Positions 45,392 through 55,834 are shown, counted from the stretch's first letter. The stretch is DNA of 64,000 bases from Parasedimentitalea psychrophila (GCF_030285785.1 NZ_CP127249.1:1-64000); one strand, 5' to 3'. Translations and numbers: made by a program. The notes: generated from the sequence alone by a model not told the origin.

Positions 45392-46888
45392 ATGGCTGAA
45401 GAACAACTCGAGGCGGAAGCCGCCGGTGGTGAAGAAGCATTTGGCTCAAATGAATTTGCAAGCCTGCTGCACAAGGAATTCCGACCCAAATCGGATCAGG
45501 CAAAGACAGCGGTAGAATCGGCGGTCAAAACGCTGGCCGAACAGGCGCTGGCCAATACCGCGCTGATCAGCGATGACGCGCTGCGCTCAATCGAAAGCAT
45601 CGTTGCTGCGATCGACAAAAAACTGACCGAACAGGTCAATCTGGTGCTGCACAACGAAGAGTTCCAGAAACTGGAGAGCGCCTGGCGTGGTCTGCATTAT
45701 CTGGTCAACAACACCGAAACCGACGAACAGCTGAAAATCCGGGTGATGCCTATCTCCAAGAAAGAGATGCACAAAACCCTGAAGAAATTCAAAGGCACAG
45801 CCTGGGATCAATCGCCGATCTTCAAAAAGCTGTACACCGAGGAATTCAGCCAGTTGGGCGGAGAGCCTTATGGGGCCTTGGTTGCGGACTATCACTTTGA
45901 CCATTCGCCGCCAGATATCGAACTGCTGGGTGAAATGTCCAAGATTGCGGCCGCAGCCCATGCGCCACTGATCACCGGGGCGCAGCCCTCGCTGTTTCAG
46001 ATGGACAGCTGGTCGGAACTGTCGAACCCGCGTGATCTGACCAAGATCTTTCAGACCCCGGAATATGCCGCCTGGCGGTCGCTGCGGGAAAGCGAAGATT
46101 CCAAATATGTTGGTCTGGCGATGCCACGGTTCCTGGGCCGGATGCCCTATGGCTCCAAAACCGATCCGGTCGAAGAATTTGCCTTTGAAGAAGACACCGG
46201 CAGTTCTGAAAGCGGTCACTATTCCTGGGTCAACGCGGCCTATGGCATGGCGATGAACATCACTCGTTCGTTCAAAGCCTACGGCTGGTGTTCGCGTATT
46301 CGCGGTGTTGAAAGTGGTGGCACGCTGGAAGATCTGCCGTCGCATACCTTCCCCACCACCGATGGCGGAGTCGATCAGAAATGCCCGACCGAAATTGCCA
46401 TTGATGACCGGCGCGAGGCGGAATTGGCGAATAATGGCATGATGCCGTTGATCCACCGCAAAAACACCGATGTGGCCACCTTTATGGGGGCGCAATCGCT
46501 TCATAAACCTGCTGAATATGATGACCCGGACGCATCCTCGAACGCCGCACTTGGCGCGCGGTTGCCCTATCTGTTCGCCACCTGCCGGTTTGCACATTAT
46601 CTGAAGTGCATGGTGCGCGACAAAGTCGGATCCTTCAAAAGTCGCCAGGGGATGGAAACCTGGCTGCAGGATTGGATCAACAATTACGTTGATTTCAACG
46701 CCGAGATTTCCTCGGAAAACGAAAAGGCGCGCAAACCTCTCGCCGCTGCCGAAGTGGTGGTGGAAGAGGTCGAGGGCAATCCGGGCTATTACAGCTCAAA
46801 GTTTTTCCTGCGCCCGCATTATCAGCTTGAAGGCCTTTCTGTCTCATTGCGGCTGGTATCCAAACTGCCCTCGGAAAAAGGGGCCTGA
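45392..46888 (+). CDS. tssC: T6SS contractile sheath large subunit TssC
   Basis: A 498-residue VipB/ImpC/EvpB protein. It carries NEEFQKLESAWRGLHYLVNN, the central region GALVADYHFDHSPPDIELLG, MPRFLGRMPYGSKTDPVEEF, and the C-terminal sheath region NYVDFNAEISSENEKARKPL. It assembles with TssB around the Hcp tube and its contraction drives secretion. AAGGAGGG upstream is strong. It is the standard, non-fused TssC and most likely the main sheath subunit. Confidence 0.96.
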   Translation: MAEEQLEAEAAGGEEAFGSNEFASLLHKEFRPKSDQAKTAVESAVKTLAEQALANTALISDDALRSIESIVAAIDKKLTEQVNLVLHNEEFQKLESAWRGLHYLVNNTETDEQLKIRVMPISKKEMHKTLKKFKGTAWDQSPIFKKLYTEEFSQLGGEPYGALVADYHFDHSPPDIELLGEMSKIAAAAHAPLITGAQPSLFQMDSWSELSNPRDLTKIFQTPEYAAWRSLRESEDSKYVGLAMPRFLGRMPYGSKTDPVEEFAFEEDTGSSESGHYSWVNAAYGMAMNITRSFKAYGWCSRIRGVESGGTLEDLPSHTFPTTDGGVDQKCPTEIAIDDRREAELANNGMMPLIHRKNTDVATFMGAQSLHKPAEYDDPDASSNAALGARLPYLFATCRFAHYLKCMVRDKVGSFKSRQGMETWLQDWINNYVDFNAEISSENEKARKPLAAAEVVVEEVEGNPGYYSSKFFLRPHYQLEGLSVSLRLVSKLPSEKGA

Positions 46889-46953
46889 TTCTCACTGAAC
46901 AGGCCAATCTCATAATGCTCGTAACGAGTTGATGAATTTGAAAGGAAAATAAA

Positions 46954-47454
46954 ATGGCTGCTAACATGTTTGTCAAAATTTCGGACATAACAGGCGATGC
47001 AATGGAGACAGGTCACAAGGACTGGATCGTTGTTCAATCTGCCAGTTGGAATGTTGAACGTGCGGTTGAAATGACCGATCTGGGCTCGACCCAGCGGATG
47101 CATGCCAACTCGAACTTTGGTAAGGTCGAGCTGTCATCCCAAATGGGCAAGGCGTCGAATGATCTTGCGCTGTCGGTTGCAAACGGCACTGTCCGCAAGG
47201 AAATCAAAATGGATTGGTGTCGCTCGGGTGACAGCGCCGCTGATGGCCTGCTGGTCTATTGTATCTGGAAGCTGAAAGACGTGGTGATCGATAGCTATTC
47301 GCTGTCGTCCAGCGAAGATGGTATTCCGGAAGAGACCTGGACACTGGCCTATGCTGCGATGGAAATCGAGTATAAGTCGACCGACCAGAAAACCGGCAAA
47401 CTGAAGACTGAAGGCAACTTTAAGTGGAACGTTCAGACTGGCAAAGTCGAGTAA
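46954..47454 (+). CDS. hcp: T6SS tube protein Hcp (TssD)
   Basis: A 166-residue Hcp family protein, forming hexameric rings of the secreted inner tube. The family layout is seen from MFVKISDITGDAMETGHKDW to the C-terminal KTEGNFKWNVQTGKVE. AAGGAAA upstream of ATG 46954 supports the start. A strong terminator directly follows, which would give hcp more transcript than the baseplate genes downstream. Confidence 0.95.
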   Translation: MAANMFVKISDITGDAMETGHKDWIVVQSASWNVERAVEMTDLGSTQRMHANSNFGKVELSSQMGKASNDLALSVANGTVRKEIKMDWCRSGDSAADGLLVYCIWKLKDVVIDSYSLSSSEDGIPEETWTLAYAAMEIEYKSTDQKTGKLKTEGNFKWNVQTGKVE

Positions 47455-47466
47455 TCTCGCTTTGCT

Positions 47467-47498
47467 ACTCCGGGCACTTCGGTGCCCGGAGTTTTTTT
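47467..47498 (+). terminator. Intrinsic terminator after hcp
   Basis: ACTCCGGGCAC (67-77 of the 474xx block), a TTCG tetraloop and GTGCCCGGAGT form an 11-bp stem followed by seven T residues. It lies 12 bases after the hcp stop and 34 bases before the tagJ start, inside the T6SS operon, so it should act as a partial stop that favours tssA-B-C-hcp expression. Confidence 0.93.
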
Positions 47499-47531
47499 GT
47501 CCAATAGATTTTAGCGACGGAGCACTGTGTG

Positions 47532-48335
47532 ATGACACCCGAAGAGCATCTAAAATCTGGTGATCCCGCGGCGGCGCTAAAGGCGCTGCAAGACCGGGTG
47601 CGCGCCGACCCGTCGGATGCCAAGCTGCGTATCTTTCTGTTCCAGCTCTTGTGTGTGCTGGGCGATTGGAAACGCGCCATCGCGCAGTTGAAACTGAGCG
47701 CTGAACTAGACGAAGGCGCCACCCTGATGGCCAAGGCCTACCGCGAGGCGATCATCTGCGAGGTTTACCGCGAAAAGGTCTTCGCAGGCGAAAAAGACCC
47801 GATGATCTTTGGCGAGCCCGAAGAATGGCTGGCGCTGTTGATTGAGGCTCAGAAATTATTGGCGCAGGGTAAGGTGGAAAAGGCCGCCGCGCTGCGCGCC
47901 CGCGCCTTTGACGGCGCCCCTGCCAGCACCGGGGAGATCAACGGCGAACGGTTCGACTGGATCGCGGATGCCGATATGCGCCTGGGTCCGGTGCTTGAAG
48001 TGATTGTAAACGGCCGCTATTTCTGGCTGCCTTTTGCGCAGATCAGCAAGTTGGAGATCGAAGAGCCCTGCGACCTGCGGGACGCCGTGTGGACGGCTGG
48101 TACCCTGACGCTGGTCAACGGGGGCGAAGTGGCGGTGCTGATTCCGACCCGCTATCCAGGCTCGGCCACTGCCGAGCCATCGCTAATGCTGGCGCGGGCC
48201 ACCGACTGGCGCGATGCCGGCCACGACACCTTTGTCGGCTTGGGGCAACGGTTGTTGACCACCGAGAAGGGCGATTTTGCCCTGATGGATCTGCGCAGCT
48301 TGCAGATAGATGGCCAAGAGGTCGCCAATGGCTGA
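47532..48335 (+). CDS. tagJ: T6SS accessory protein TagJ (ImpE/SciE)
   Basis: A 267-residue ImpE-family protein. The N-terminal helical half (AALKALQDRVRADPSDAKLR, LFQLLCVLGDWKRAIAQLKL) resembles tetratricopeptide-like repeats; the C-terminal half (FDWIADADMRLGPVLEVIVN, YFWLPFAQISKLEIEEPCDL) is the TagJ-specific domain. TagJ binds TssB and is thought to help sheath recycling with ClpV. CGGAG lies ten bases before ATG 47532; a GTG three bases earlier is the alternative. Its presence marks the imp-like T6SS lineage. The stop overlaps the tssE start. Confidence 0.92.
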   Translation: MTPEEHLKSGDPAAALKALQDRVRADPSDAKLRIFLFQLLCVLGDWKRAIAQLKLSAELDEGATLMAKAYREAIICEVYREKVFAGEKDPMIFGEPEEWLALLIEAQKLLAQGKVEKAAALRARAFDGAPASTGEINGERFDWIADADMRLGPVLEVIVNGRYFWLPFAQISKLEIEEPCDLRDAVWTAGTLTLVNGGEVAVLIPTRYPGSATAEPSLMLARATDWRDAGHDTFVGLGQRLLTTEKGDFALMDLRSLQIDGQEVANG

Positions 48336-48825
48336 CAAGACCCTTGGCGAACGCCTGCAGCCTTCCTTGCTGGACCGGCTGACAGATCAGCAACCGGCAA
48401 ATCTGAAGGAAACACGGGATTCGCGGGTCATTGACCTCAACCGCCTGCGCGAGATCATCCAGCGCGATCTGTCCTGGCTGTTGAACACCCATAGCGCCGA
48501 AACGCATTTTGACACCGAAAAATTTCCCTCGGTGGCGCGGTCTGTGATCAACTATGGCTTGTCCGAAGTGACGGGCGAATATTCCACTGATGAAAAAGCC
48601 GAGGCCATCCGCCGCTCGATCGAGCAGGCCATTTCCACCTACGAGCCGCGCATCATCGAAGGCTCGGTTGATGTTCTGTTGAGCAGCGGCACCAATGACA
48701 CCAAAATGACCGTTGGTCTGGATATCCGGGCTGACATGTGGGCACAGCCAATGCCGCTGGAATTGTTCCTGCGCAGCAAGGTTGATTTGACCACCGGCGA
48801 AGTCGCAGTGGAAAGGGGGCTGTAG
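48328..48825 (+). CDS. tssE: T6SS baseplate protein TssE
   Basis: A 165-residue gp25-like wedge protein. It contains ERLQPSLLDRLTDQQPANLK, INYGLSEVTGEYSTDEKAEA and the conserved end of the lysozyme-like gp25 fold (TYEPRIIEGSVDVLLSSG). ATG 48328 overlaps the tagJ stop by eight bases (ATGGCTGA). An upstream in-frame ATG at 48310 lies further inside tagJ and is less likely. Confidence 0.93.
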   Translation: MADKTLGERLQPSLLDRLTDQQPANLKETRDSRVIDLNRLREIIQRDLSWLLNTHSAETHFDTEKFPSVARSVINYGLSEVTGEYSTDEKAEAIRRSIEQAISTYEPRIIEGSVDVLLSSGTNDTKMTVGLDIRADMWAQPMPLELFLRSKVDLTTGEVAVERGL

Positions 48826-48826
48826 C

Positions 48827-50704
48827 TTGGACACTCGGCTTCTGGAACATTATGAAAACGAACTGAACTATCTGCGCGATATGGGCGGAGAATTTGCCGC
48901 CGCCTATCCAAAGATTGCCTCGCGTCTGGGCATGGAGGGGATCGAGGTTCTGGATCCTTACGTGGAACGTCTGCTCGAAGGGGTGGCGTTTCTGTCGGCG
49001 CGGGTGCAGCTGGAGCTGCAACTGCAATATCCTAATTTCACCGCCAACCTGCTGGAAATCATCTATCCGCATTATCTGGCGCCAACCCCGTCGATGATGA
49101 TCGCCGCCTTCAAGCCCGACGTCAGCAACTCGGCGGTCAAAAGCGGCTATGTGTTGCCGCGCCATTCCATTCTGCGCAGCCGCTTGACCGAGGGGGAACA
49201 AACCGCCTGCGAATTCCGCACTGCCTCCGAGATGACCATGTGGCCGATCGAAATCACCGAGGCCGAGTATATCGACGGGCGTGGCGAACTGGTGGCGGCG
49301 GGGGTGGCCAGCGGGGTGGATGCCCGCGCCGGTATCCGGCTGCGGCTGCGGCGCAGTGATGGCGAGGCGATCTCGGATCTGGCGATGAATAATCTGACGC
49401 TGTATCTGAGCAACGCGGCGGGCAATAGCTGGCCGCTGCTGGAACTGCTCTGCACCCAGGTGCAGGGGCTGGTGGCGCGCTCTACCGACCGGCGCGCTGA
49501 TTGGCACATGGCGCTGCCAGAGGGGCGGATTGTGCAGCGCGGGTTTGAGGCGGACGAGGCCCTGTTGCCCACCCCGCGGCAGGTGTTTGACGGCTATCGC
49601 CTGCTGCAGGAATACTTTGCCATGCCCGAGCGGTTCCGCTTTGTCGAGTTGCAGGGGCTGCGGACAGCGTTGCAACGGGCCAAGGGTCCCGAGGTGGATA
49701 TCTATATCCTGCTGCGCGAAGGCATGAGTGAGGTCGCTCCGGTGGTGGCGCCCGAGGTGTTTACCCTCAATGCCGTGCCCGCAGTGAACCTGTTCGAGAA
49801 ACGCTGCGACCGGGTGCAGATCGCGCCGCATGACACCGAACATCACGTGGTGCCCAACCGCACCGCCGGGCTGGATTTTGAGATTTACAGTCTGAACACT
49901 GTCACCGGCATCAGCGGCGAGGGTGAAGACGATGTGATTTTCCGGCCGTTTTACTCGGCCACAGATTTTACCGCCTCGGGCGAGAATTTTCCGGCCTATT
50001 ACAGCGTAAAACGACGGATGCGGCAGCGCTCCGAAAAGGAACGGCTGCGCGGGGTGCGGAGTTCCTACCTTGGCTCCGAGATGTATCTGACACTGGTGGA
50101 CCGGTCCCAGGCCCCCTACGGGGCTGATCTGGAACAGCTGGCGGTCAAGGCCTTGTGCACAAACCGTGATTTGCCGATGCTGCTGGCCACCGGGGATGAC
50201 AATGTGTTCCACCTGCCCGAAGGCGGCCCGGTGACCTCGATCACCCTGCCGGTCTCTCCGACCCGGCCGCGTCCGACTCTGGCACAGGGCGATACCGCCT
50301 GGCGGCTGATCTCACATCTGAGCCTGAACTATGCCTCTATTACCGAAACCGGCAAGGGGCAGTCGGCAGCGGCGCTGCGCGAACTGGTCGGGCTTTATGC
50401 GCCACTGGGCAACCGGGTGACCGAGAAACAGCTGGAGGGGATCGTGTCGATTTCGACCCGCCCCATCGTGCGCCGGATGAGCGACGAAGTTCTGTCCACC
50501 GCGGTGCGGGGTCTGGAGATCACTCTGGGCTTTGACGAAAGCTTTTTCGAGGGCAGCAACATCTATGCGCTTGGCGCTGTGCTGGAACGGTTCTTGCGCC
50601 GCTATTCCACCATCAATTCATTCACCGAAACTGTCCTAAAAACTGAAAAACGCGGGGAAATTGCCAGATGGCGACCGGAAAAAGGTCTGGGCCGGATACT
50701 CTGA
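48827..50704 (+). CDS. tssF: T6SS baseplate protein TssF
   Basis: A 625-residue TssF/ImpG/VasA protein of the baseplate wedge. The N-terminal signature LEHYENELNYLRDMGGEFAA and YPKIASRLGMEGIEVLDPYV is clear, as is the C-terminal ITLGFDESFFEGSNIYALGA. The start is TTG 48827, supported by AAGGGGG seven bases upstream and by the match of the first residues to the family. It overlaps tssG by 37 bases. Confidence 0.95.
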   Translation: MDTRLLEHYENELNYLRDMGGEFAAAYPKIASRLGMEGIEVLDPYVERLLEGVAFLSARVQLELQLQYPNFTANLLEIIYPHYLAPTPSMMIAAFKPDVSNSAVKSGYVLPRHSILRSRLTEGEQTACEFRTASEMTMWPIEITEAEYIDGRGELVAAGVASGVDARAGIRLRLRRSDGEAISDLAMNNLTLYLSNAAGNSWPLLELLCTQVQGLVARSTDRRADWHMALPEGRIVQRGFEADEALLPTPRQVFDGYRLLQEYFAMPERFRFVELQGLRTALQRAKGPEVDIYILLREGMSEVAPVVAPEVFTLNAVPAVNLFEKRCDRVQIAPHDTEHHVVPNRTAGLDFEIYSLNTVTGISGEGEDDVIFRPFYSATDFTASGENFPAYYSVKRRMRQRSEKERLRGVRSSYLGSEMYLTLVDRSQAPYGADLEQLAVKALCTNRDLPMLLATGDDNVFHLPEGGPVTSITLPVSPTRPRPTLAQGDTAWRLISHLSLNYASITETGKGQSAAALRELVGLYAPLGNRVTEKQLEGIVSISTRPIVRRMSDEVLSTAVRGLEITLGFDESFFEGSNIYALGAVLERFLRRYSTINSFTETVLKTEKRGEIARWRPEKGLGRIL

Positions 50705-51726
50705 GCCATTTTGACAAACTGGTCGAAAACCCTGGAAAACATCATATTTTTCAGGCGCTCAGAGTGTTGGAAGCCCATTACGCCGAGGCCCCGCGTCTGG
50801 GCGAAAGCCGCCGCCCGCGGCAGGATAAGCTACGTCTGGGCCAAGAGGCCGAGCTGGCGTTTCCGCCCAACACAATTGCCGATTTTACCCCACCACAGGG
50901 TGACCAGCCGGCGCGGCTGACCAATCGCTTCTTTGGGCTGTTTGGGCCGCAGGGCCCGTTGCCGCTGCACCTGACCGAATACGCCCGCGACCGCAAACGC
51001 AACCACCGGGACCCGACGATGGTTGGCTTTGCCGATATGTTGACGCACCGGATGATGGGGCTGCTGTACCGGGCCTGGGCCCAGGGCCAGCCGGCGGTGA
51101 GTTTCGACCGGGATGAGGACCCACTGGCGCGCAAGGTGGCGTCGCTGGCCGGGTATAACGGTGACAGTTTGCGGGGCCGCGATGCGATGCCGGACATGGC
51201 CAAGCTGCATTTCGCCGGCCATCTGGGACAAGAGGCCAAAAACCCCGAGGGGCTGGTCTCTATCCTGTCGGCGTTTTTTGATGTGCCGGTGCAATTGCAG
51301 GAATTTATCGGCAGCTGGCTGGATCTGGAACCGGATGACCAATGGCAGTTGGGCCGGGCCGGCGGGCTGGGTCAATCCACCAGCATCGGGACAAAAGTCT
51401 GGAGCCGCAGTGCCAAGTTTCGGCTGCGGATCGGCCCTCTGAGCCTGGAGGATTACCAACGCCTATTGCCCGGTGGCCCGGCGCTAACCCGGATGCGGGC
51501 GATTGTCCGCTCTTATATTGGCGATGTGCTGGATTGGGACGTCAATCTGGTGCTGGCCGGCGATCAGGTGCCGCGCGCCAGTCTGGGCGGCACCACCCAA
51601 TTGGGCCACACGTCCTGGATCGGCAGTCGTCCAGACCCCGATGCGGAACGCCCAGATGTTGATGATTTATACCTGTACCCCAGTCTTGGGGATCTACAGG
51701 CAGACAGTTTAAAGGGAGGTATTTGA
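50668..51726 (+). CDS. tssG: T6SS baseplate protein TssG
   Basis: A 352-residue TssG/ImpH/VasB wedge protein that pairs with TssF. Signatures are NPGKHHIFQALRVLEAHYAE, LTNRFFGLFGPQGPLPLHLT, RDPTMVGFADMLTHRMMGLL and VWSRSAKFRLRIGPLSLEDY. The N-terminal 37 bases overlap tssF, typical for this pair. The clpV start follows one base after its stop. Confidence 0.95.
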   Translation: MATGKRSGPDTLSHFDKLVENPGKHHIFQALRVLEAHYAEAPRLGESRRPRQDKLRLGQEAELAFPPNTIADFTPPQGDQPARLTNRFFGLFGPQGPLPLHLTEYARDRKRNHRDPTMVGFADMLTHRMMGLLYRAWAQGQPAVSFDRDEDPLARKVASLAGYNGDSLRGRDAMPDMAKLHFAGHLGQEAKNPEGLVSILSAFFDVPVQLQEFIGSWLDLEPDDQWQLGRAGGLGQSTSIGTKVWSRSAKFRLRIGPLSLEDYQRLLPGGPALTRMRAIVRSYIGDVLDWDVNLVLAGDQVPRASLGGTTQLGHTSWIGSRPDPDAERPDVDDLYLYPSLGDLQADSLKGGI

Positions 51727-51727
51727 C

Positions 51728-54436
51728 ATGACTGAGATCAGCCGCGTGGCCCTGTTCGGAAAGCTGAACAAATTGGGCTACCAAGCCGTCGAAAGTGCAA
51801 CCGTGTTCTGCAAGATGCGGGGCAATCCATATGTTGAGCTGGTGCATTGGATGCATCAGATCCTGGCGGGACAGGACAGCGACCTGCACCGGATTGTCGC
51901 CCATTATGACCTCGACCCTGGCAAGATTGCCGCCGAGATGACCCGGTCACTGGATATGCTACCGCGCGGCGCCTCGACCATTTCAGACCTCAGCGATCAC
52001 CTGATGGACGCGATGGAGCGTGGCTGGGTCTGGGGCTCGCTGCTGTTTTCAGCCAATCAGGTGCGCAGTGGCTATCTGCTACTGGGGATGCTGAAAACCC
52101 CAGCCCTGCGCAATATCCTGACGTCGATGTCGCCCGAACTGGCGCGCATCGGGGCGGATGATCTGGCCGACAATTTCATCAAGATTACTGATGGATCGCC
52201 CGAGGAAACTATGGGCGCGCAGGATGGCTCGACCACCGGCGGTGGGGCTGCACCGGGCGAGGCCTCGGACGCGATGGCGCCGGCCGTGATGGGCAAGGGC
52301 GAGGCGCTCGAGAAGTTTTGCACCGATATGACCGAGCAGGCCCGCAATGGCGAGATTGATCCCATCGTTGGCCGCGACGAAGAGATCCGCCAGATTGTTG
52401 ACGTGCTGATGCGGCGGCGGCAAAACAACCCGATCCTGACCGGTGAGGCCGGGGTGGGCAAAACCGCGGTGGTCGAAGGCTTCGCGCTGCGGATTGCGCG
52501 GGGCGATGTGCCACCTGCCTTGCATGATGTGCGGCTGCTGATGCTGGACGTGGGCCTGTTGCAGGCCGGCGCCAGCATGAAGGGCGAGTTTGAAAACCGT
52601 CTGCGTCAGGTGATTGACGAGGTTCAGTCCAGTGATGTGCCGATTGTGCTGTTCATTGACGAGACCCATACCCTGATCGGCGCCGGCGGGGCTGCGGGCA
52701 CCGGCGATGCTGCCAACCTGCTGAAACCGGCTCTGGCGCGCGGCACCCTGCGCACCATCGGCGCGACGACCTGGGCCGAGTATAAGAAATACATCGAAAA
52801 AGACCCGGCACTGGCCCGGCGCTTTCAGGTGGTGCAGGTGGACGAGCCGAGCATCCCCAAGGCCATTCTGATGATGCGGGGCATTGCCTCGATGCTGGAA
52901 AATCACCACCGGGTGCAGGTGCTGGACGAAGGCATCGAGGCCGCCGTCAGCCTGTCGGCGCGTTACATCCCGGCGCGGCAACTGCCGGATAAATCGGTCA
53001 GCCTGCTGGACACCGCCTGCGCCCGCGTGGCGGTGAGCCAGCACGCGGTACCGGCCGAGGTGGACGATTGCCGCCGCCACATCGAGGCGCTGACCACCGA
53101 GCTGCTGATCATCGGTCGCGATGAAACTGCCGGGTATGAGGTCGGCGACCGACGCGAGGCGGTTGAGACAGCCAAGAGTGCTGAGGAAGACCGGCTGGTT
53201 GGCCTGAGCGAACGCTGGGATGCAGAGAAGGCGGTTGTCGAAGAGATCCTGGATCTGCGCGCCAAACTACGCGAGGGCGCCGCACCTGTGGATGCCCCTG
53301 CAGAGACTGAGGACGAGACTGGCGATAGCCCGCTGGACGATGCGGCCCGCGCCGATCTGATGCAGCAGTTGCGGGCAAAGAACACCGAGCTGGAAACCCT
53401 GCAGGCGGAAAGCCCGTTGATCCTGCCGATTGTCGATCATCAGGCGGTGGCCAGCGTTGTTGGTGACTGGACCGGCATTCCAGTGGGTCGCATGGTCAGC
53501 GATGAGATCGAAACCATTCTCAACCTGGAAGAACATCTGGCCAAGCGGGTGATCGGACAGGATCACGCGATGAAGATGATTGCCAAGCGCATTCAAACCA
53601 GCCGCGCCGGGCTGGACAACCCATCGAAACCAATTGGGGTGTTCCTGCTGGCCGGGACCAGCGGTGTCGGCAAGACCGAAACCGCACTGGCACTGGCCGA
53701 GGTGCTCTATGGTGGTGAACAGAACGTCATCACCATCAACATGTCGGAATACCAAGAGGCCCATACGGTCAGCTCCCTGAAGGGCGCGCCTCCGGGCTAT
53801 GTCGGCTACGGCGAAGGCGGTGTGCTGACCGAGGCGGTGCGGCGCAAGCCATACTCGGTTGTGCTGCTGGACGAGGTTGAAAAGGCCCACCCCGATGTGC
53901 ACGAGGTGTTTTTCCAGGTCTTTGACAAAGGCGTGATGGAAGACGGCGAGGGCCGGGTGATCGACTTTAAGAACACCCTGATCCTGCTGACCTCAAACGT
54001 AGGGTCCGAGTTGATTATGGATCTGTGCAGCGACCCGGACCTGTTGCCGGAACCCGAAGGCATCACCAAGGCACTGCGCGATCCGCTGCTGAAAGTCTTT
54101 CCGGCGGCTTTGCTGGGGCGTCTGGTCACCATTCCCTATTACCCGCTGAGCCCGGACATGATCGCCAAGATCACCGTGCTGCAACTGAACCGGATCAAAA
54201 AACGGGTGATGGAATCGCACAACGTGCCGTTTGAGTACTCGGATGCGGTGGTCGATAAGATCGTTGAGCGCTGTCAGGAACTTGAATCCGGTGGCCGCAT
54301 GATCGACGCGATTGTGACCAATACCATGCTGCCCGATATCTCGGCTGAGTTCCTGAAGCGCCTGATGCAGGGCACAGAAGTGACCAAGGTTGGGATCGAC
54401 GTCACTGACGGAGAGTTTTCTTATAGTTTCGATTAG
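51728..54436 (+). CDS. clpV: T6SS sheath-recycling ATPase ClpV (TssH)
   Basis: A 902-residue ClpB-type AAA+ ATPase that disassembles contracted sheaths. The ClpN domain is at about residues 1-150. The first ATPase has Walker [14 protein letters not shown] near residue 240 and Walker [17 protein letters not shown] coiled-coil middle region follows. The second ATPase has [19 protein letters not shown] near residue 643, [19 protein letters not shown] and [20 protein letters not shown] upstream is strong. A 92-base gap follows before the next gene. Confidence 0.96.
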   Translation: MTEISRVALFGKLNKLGYQAVESATVFCKMRGNPYVELVHWMHQILAGQDSDLHRIVAHYDLDPGKIAAEMTRSLDMLPRGASTISDLSDHLMDAMERGWVWGSLLFSANQVRSGYLLLGMLKTPALRNILTSMSPELARIGADDLADNFIKITDGSPEETMGAQDGSTTGGGAAPGEASDAMAPAVMGKGEALEKFCTDMTEQARNGEIDPIVGRDEEIRQIVDVLMRRRQNNPILTGEAGVGKTAVVEGFALRIARGDVPPALHDVRLLMLDVGLLQAGASMKGEFENRLRQVIDEVQSSDVPIVLFIDETHTLIGAGGAAGTGDAANLLKPALARGTLRTIGATTWAEYKKYIEKDPALARRFQVVQVDEPSIPKAILMMRGIASMLENHHRVQVLDEGIEAAVSLSARYIPARQLPDKSVSLLDTACARVAVSQHAVPAEVDDCRRHIEALTTELLIIGRDETAGYEVGDRREAVETAKSAEEDRLVGLSERWDAEKAVVEEILDLRAKLREGAAPVDAPAETEDETGDSPLDDAARADLMQQLRAKNTELETLQAESPLILPIVDHQAVASVVGDWTGIPVGRMVSDEIETILNLEEHLAKRVIGQDHAMKMIAKRIQTSRAGLDNPSKPIGVFLLAGTSGVGKTETALALAEVLYGGEQNVITINMSEYQEAHTVSSLKGAPPGYVGYGEGGVLTEAVRRKPYSVVLLDEVEKAHPDVHEVFFQVFDKGVMEDGEGRVIDFKNTLILLTSNVGSELIMDLCSDPDLLPEPEGITKALRDPLLKVFPAALLGRLVTIPYYPLSPDMIAKITVLQLNRIKKRVMESHNVPFEYSDAVVDKIVERCQELESGGRMIDAIVTNTMLPDISAEFLKRLMQGTEVTKVGIDVTDGEFSYSFD

Positions 54437-54528
54437 ACAGTTGGTTTTCTTGGCGCTGTGATGGAGATTTTTGATCCCCTCAACGTTGCCAATTCCAATT
54501 CATAGAACCAAAGGTAAGGATATCCAAA

Positions 54529-55764
54529 ATGGCCAAAACAACTGTCACCAAACATAAGTTCTATGTTGTCGATCTGATCCGTAGCAAACCTAAAACCACA
54601 TATCTCGAAATCCCGAAATACCGGGTTGATGTGGAAATTGAGGTGACGACCAAGGCGACGTTGAAAAAGCCTGCGGAAGTGCCAAGCACCAAGATGAAGC
54701 GCTTGGAAGAGGCGGGCAGGGCCGAGCTGGAGCGCTATGAGACGATCATTGCGCAAGAAGCGGCAACGCTGGACGCTAAGGTCGCCAAATTGATGGCAAC
54801 CCCCGGTGAAAAAGCCAAAGCTGACGCTGAAAAAATGATTCAGGCCAGTAACGCCATGATCAAAAATGCCCTGGCCTCGGCTGAGGGCGCAGCGCAAAAG
54901 GCTATTGAGACCCGCCTGAAGAAAGAAGCCAAGGGCGATAGTTTGCTGACCGAAGCGCGGGTTAAAACCACGCTTAAGGTTACAGTGGGGGTCATCAAGA
55001 TTGCCGGATCTGTGGCCAAGCTGGTGGCGACGTCAGGGGCCGAAGTCACCTCGTATAAAACCATTCTGGTTCAGGTGGTGAAGTTGGGGCTTGAAGTCAA
55101 TCAACAGCTGAAGAATGAGGCCAAGCTGCGCAAGGATCTGTATAGTGGCATACAGGCATATATCGTACTGCGTGGCACCGTTTTGATGCAGGCAGCTGAA
55201 CGGCAGGGGATCACCGATACCAAAGGAATTTCCCCCAAACATCCACTGGATGCCGTTAAAAAACTGACTGCAAAAGCCTTGGCCATGGGGGAAGAAGTGA
55301 CCAAGGGCCGGGATGCGAAAAGTATCGCCAAAGAGCTGTTGAGTGCCACCGTCAAGGGGATCAAAGCCAAGGTCAATGATGCGGAAAGTGCCCGTAAAGC
55401 CTATCGGGAGCACACTACGAAGACCCGTCAAAAAACCGATGATCTGGGTGGTGCAGCCGATAAGTTGATGAAAAAGGCCCGCGCCTCCAAAACTTTGAAA
55501 GACGGGATCAAATTGGGCGCGGAATGTATGACCCTGAAACGGGCAGCCAGCGAATTGGCCGCCAAGTTGCAGGACCGTGAAAAATTTCTGGAGGAGATGC
55601 AGGCCCTGATGGAAGGCAACGGTATGAAAGTGGATGATGCCACCACCATCGAAAAGCTGAAAGCGCTGGATAAGAAAAGCATCGCCACCGAGGCGGGTAC
55701 GGTTTTGAGCACTATCAAGACCATTAAATCCATGGTGGGTAATGTTGCCGATGCCGTCGGCTAA
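54529..55764 (+). CDS. Unknown lysine-rich helical protein in the T6SS cluster
   Basis: A 411-residue protein not recognised. About the first 50 residues look like a small beta domain (KFYVVDLIRSKPKTTYLEIP); the rest is almost wholly predicted helix by composition, rich in Lys, Ala and Glu, with long coiled-coil-like stretches (KLMATPGEKAKADAEKMIQA, LMKKARASKTLKDGIKLGAE). A mildly hydrophobic segment is TLKVTVGVIKIAGSVAKLVA. There is no signal peptide. AAGGTAAGGA precedes the ATG. Placed between clpV and the ion-channel gene in the same direction, it could be an effector, a tether or a structural accessory. Third-position GC is lower than in its neighbours. Confidence 0.72.
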   Translation: MAKTTVTKHKFYVVDLIRSKPKTTYLEIPKYRVDVEIEVTTKATLKKPAEVPSTKMKRLEEAGRAELERYETIIAQEAATLDAKVAKLMATPGEKAKADAEKMIQASNAMIKNALASAEGAAQKAIETRLKKEAKGDSLLTEARVKTTLKVTVGVIKIAGSVAKLVATSGAEVTSYKTILVQVVKLGLEVNQQLKNEAKLRKDLYSGIQAYIVLRGTVLMQAAERQGITDTKGISPKHPLDAVKKLTAKALAMGEEVTKGRDAKSIAKELLSATVKGIKAKVNDAESARKAYREHTTKTRQKTDDLGGAADKLMKKARASKTLKDGIKLGAECMTLKRAASELAAKLQDREKFLEEMQALMEGNGMKVDDATTIEKLKALDKKSIATEAGTVLSTIKTIKSMVGNVADAVG

Positions 55765-55834
55765 TAGGCTGGAACGTTCGGTCCTGGCAGCATGTGAAAT
55801 GTTGCCAGGCGTCTAACAAAGGAGACAAGAATTC

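Noticed and set aside
48653-50212. Minus-strand open frame of about 519 codons opposite tssF
   Set aside because: TssF is clearly recognised on the plus strand; the antisense peptide is rich in His, Gln and Arg, typical of shadow frames.
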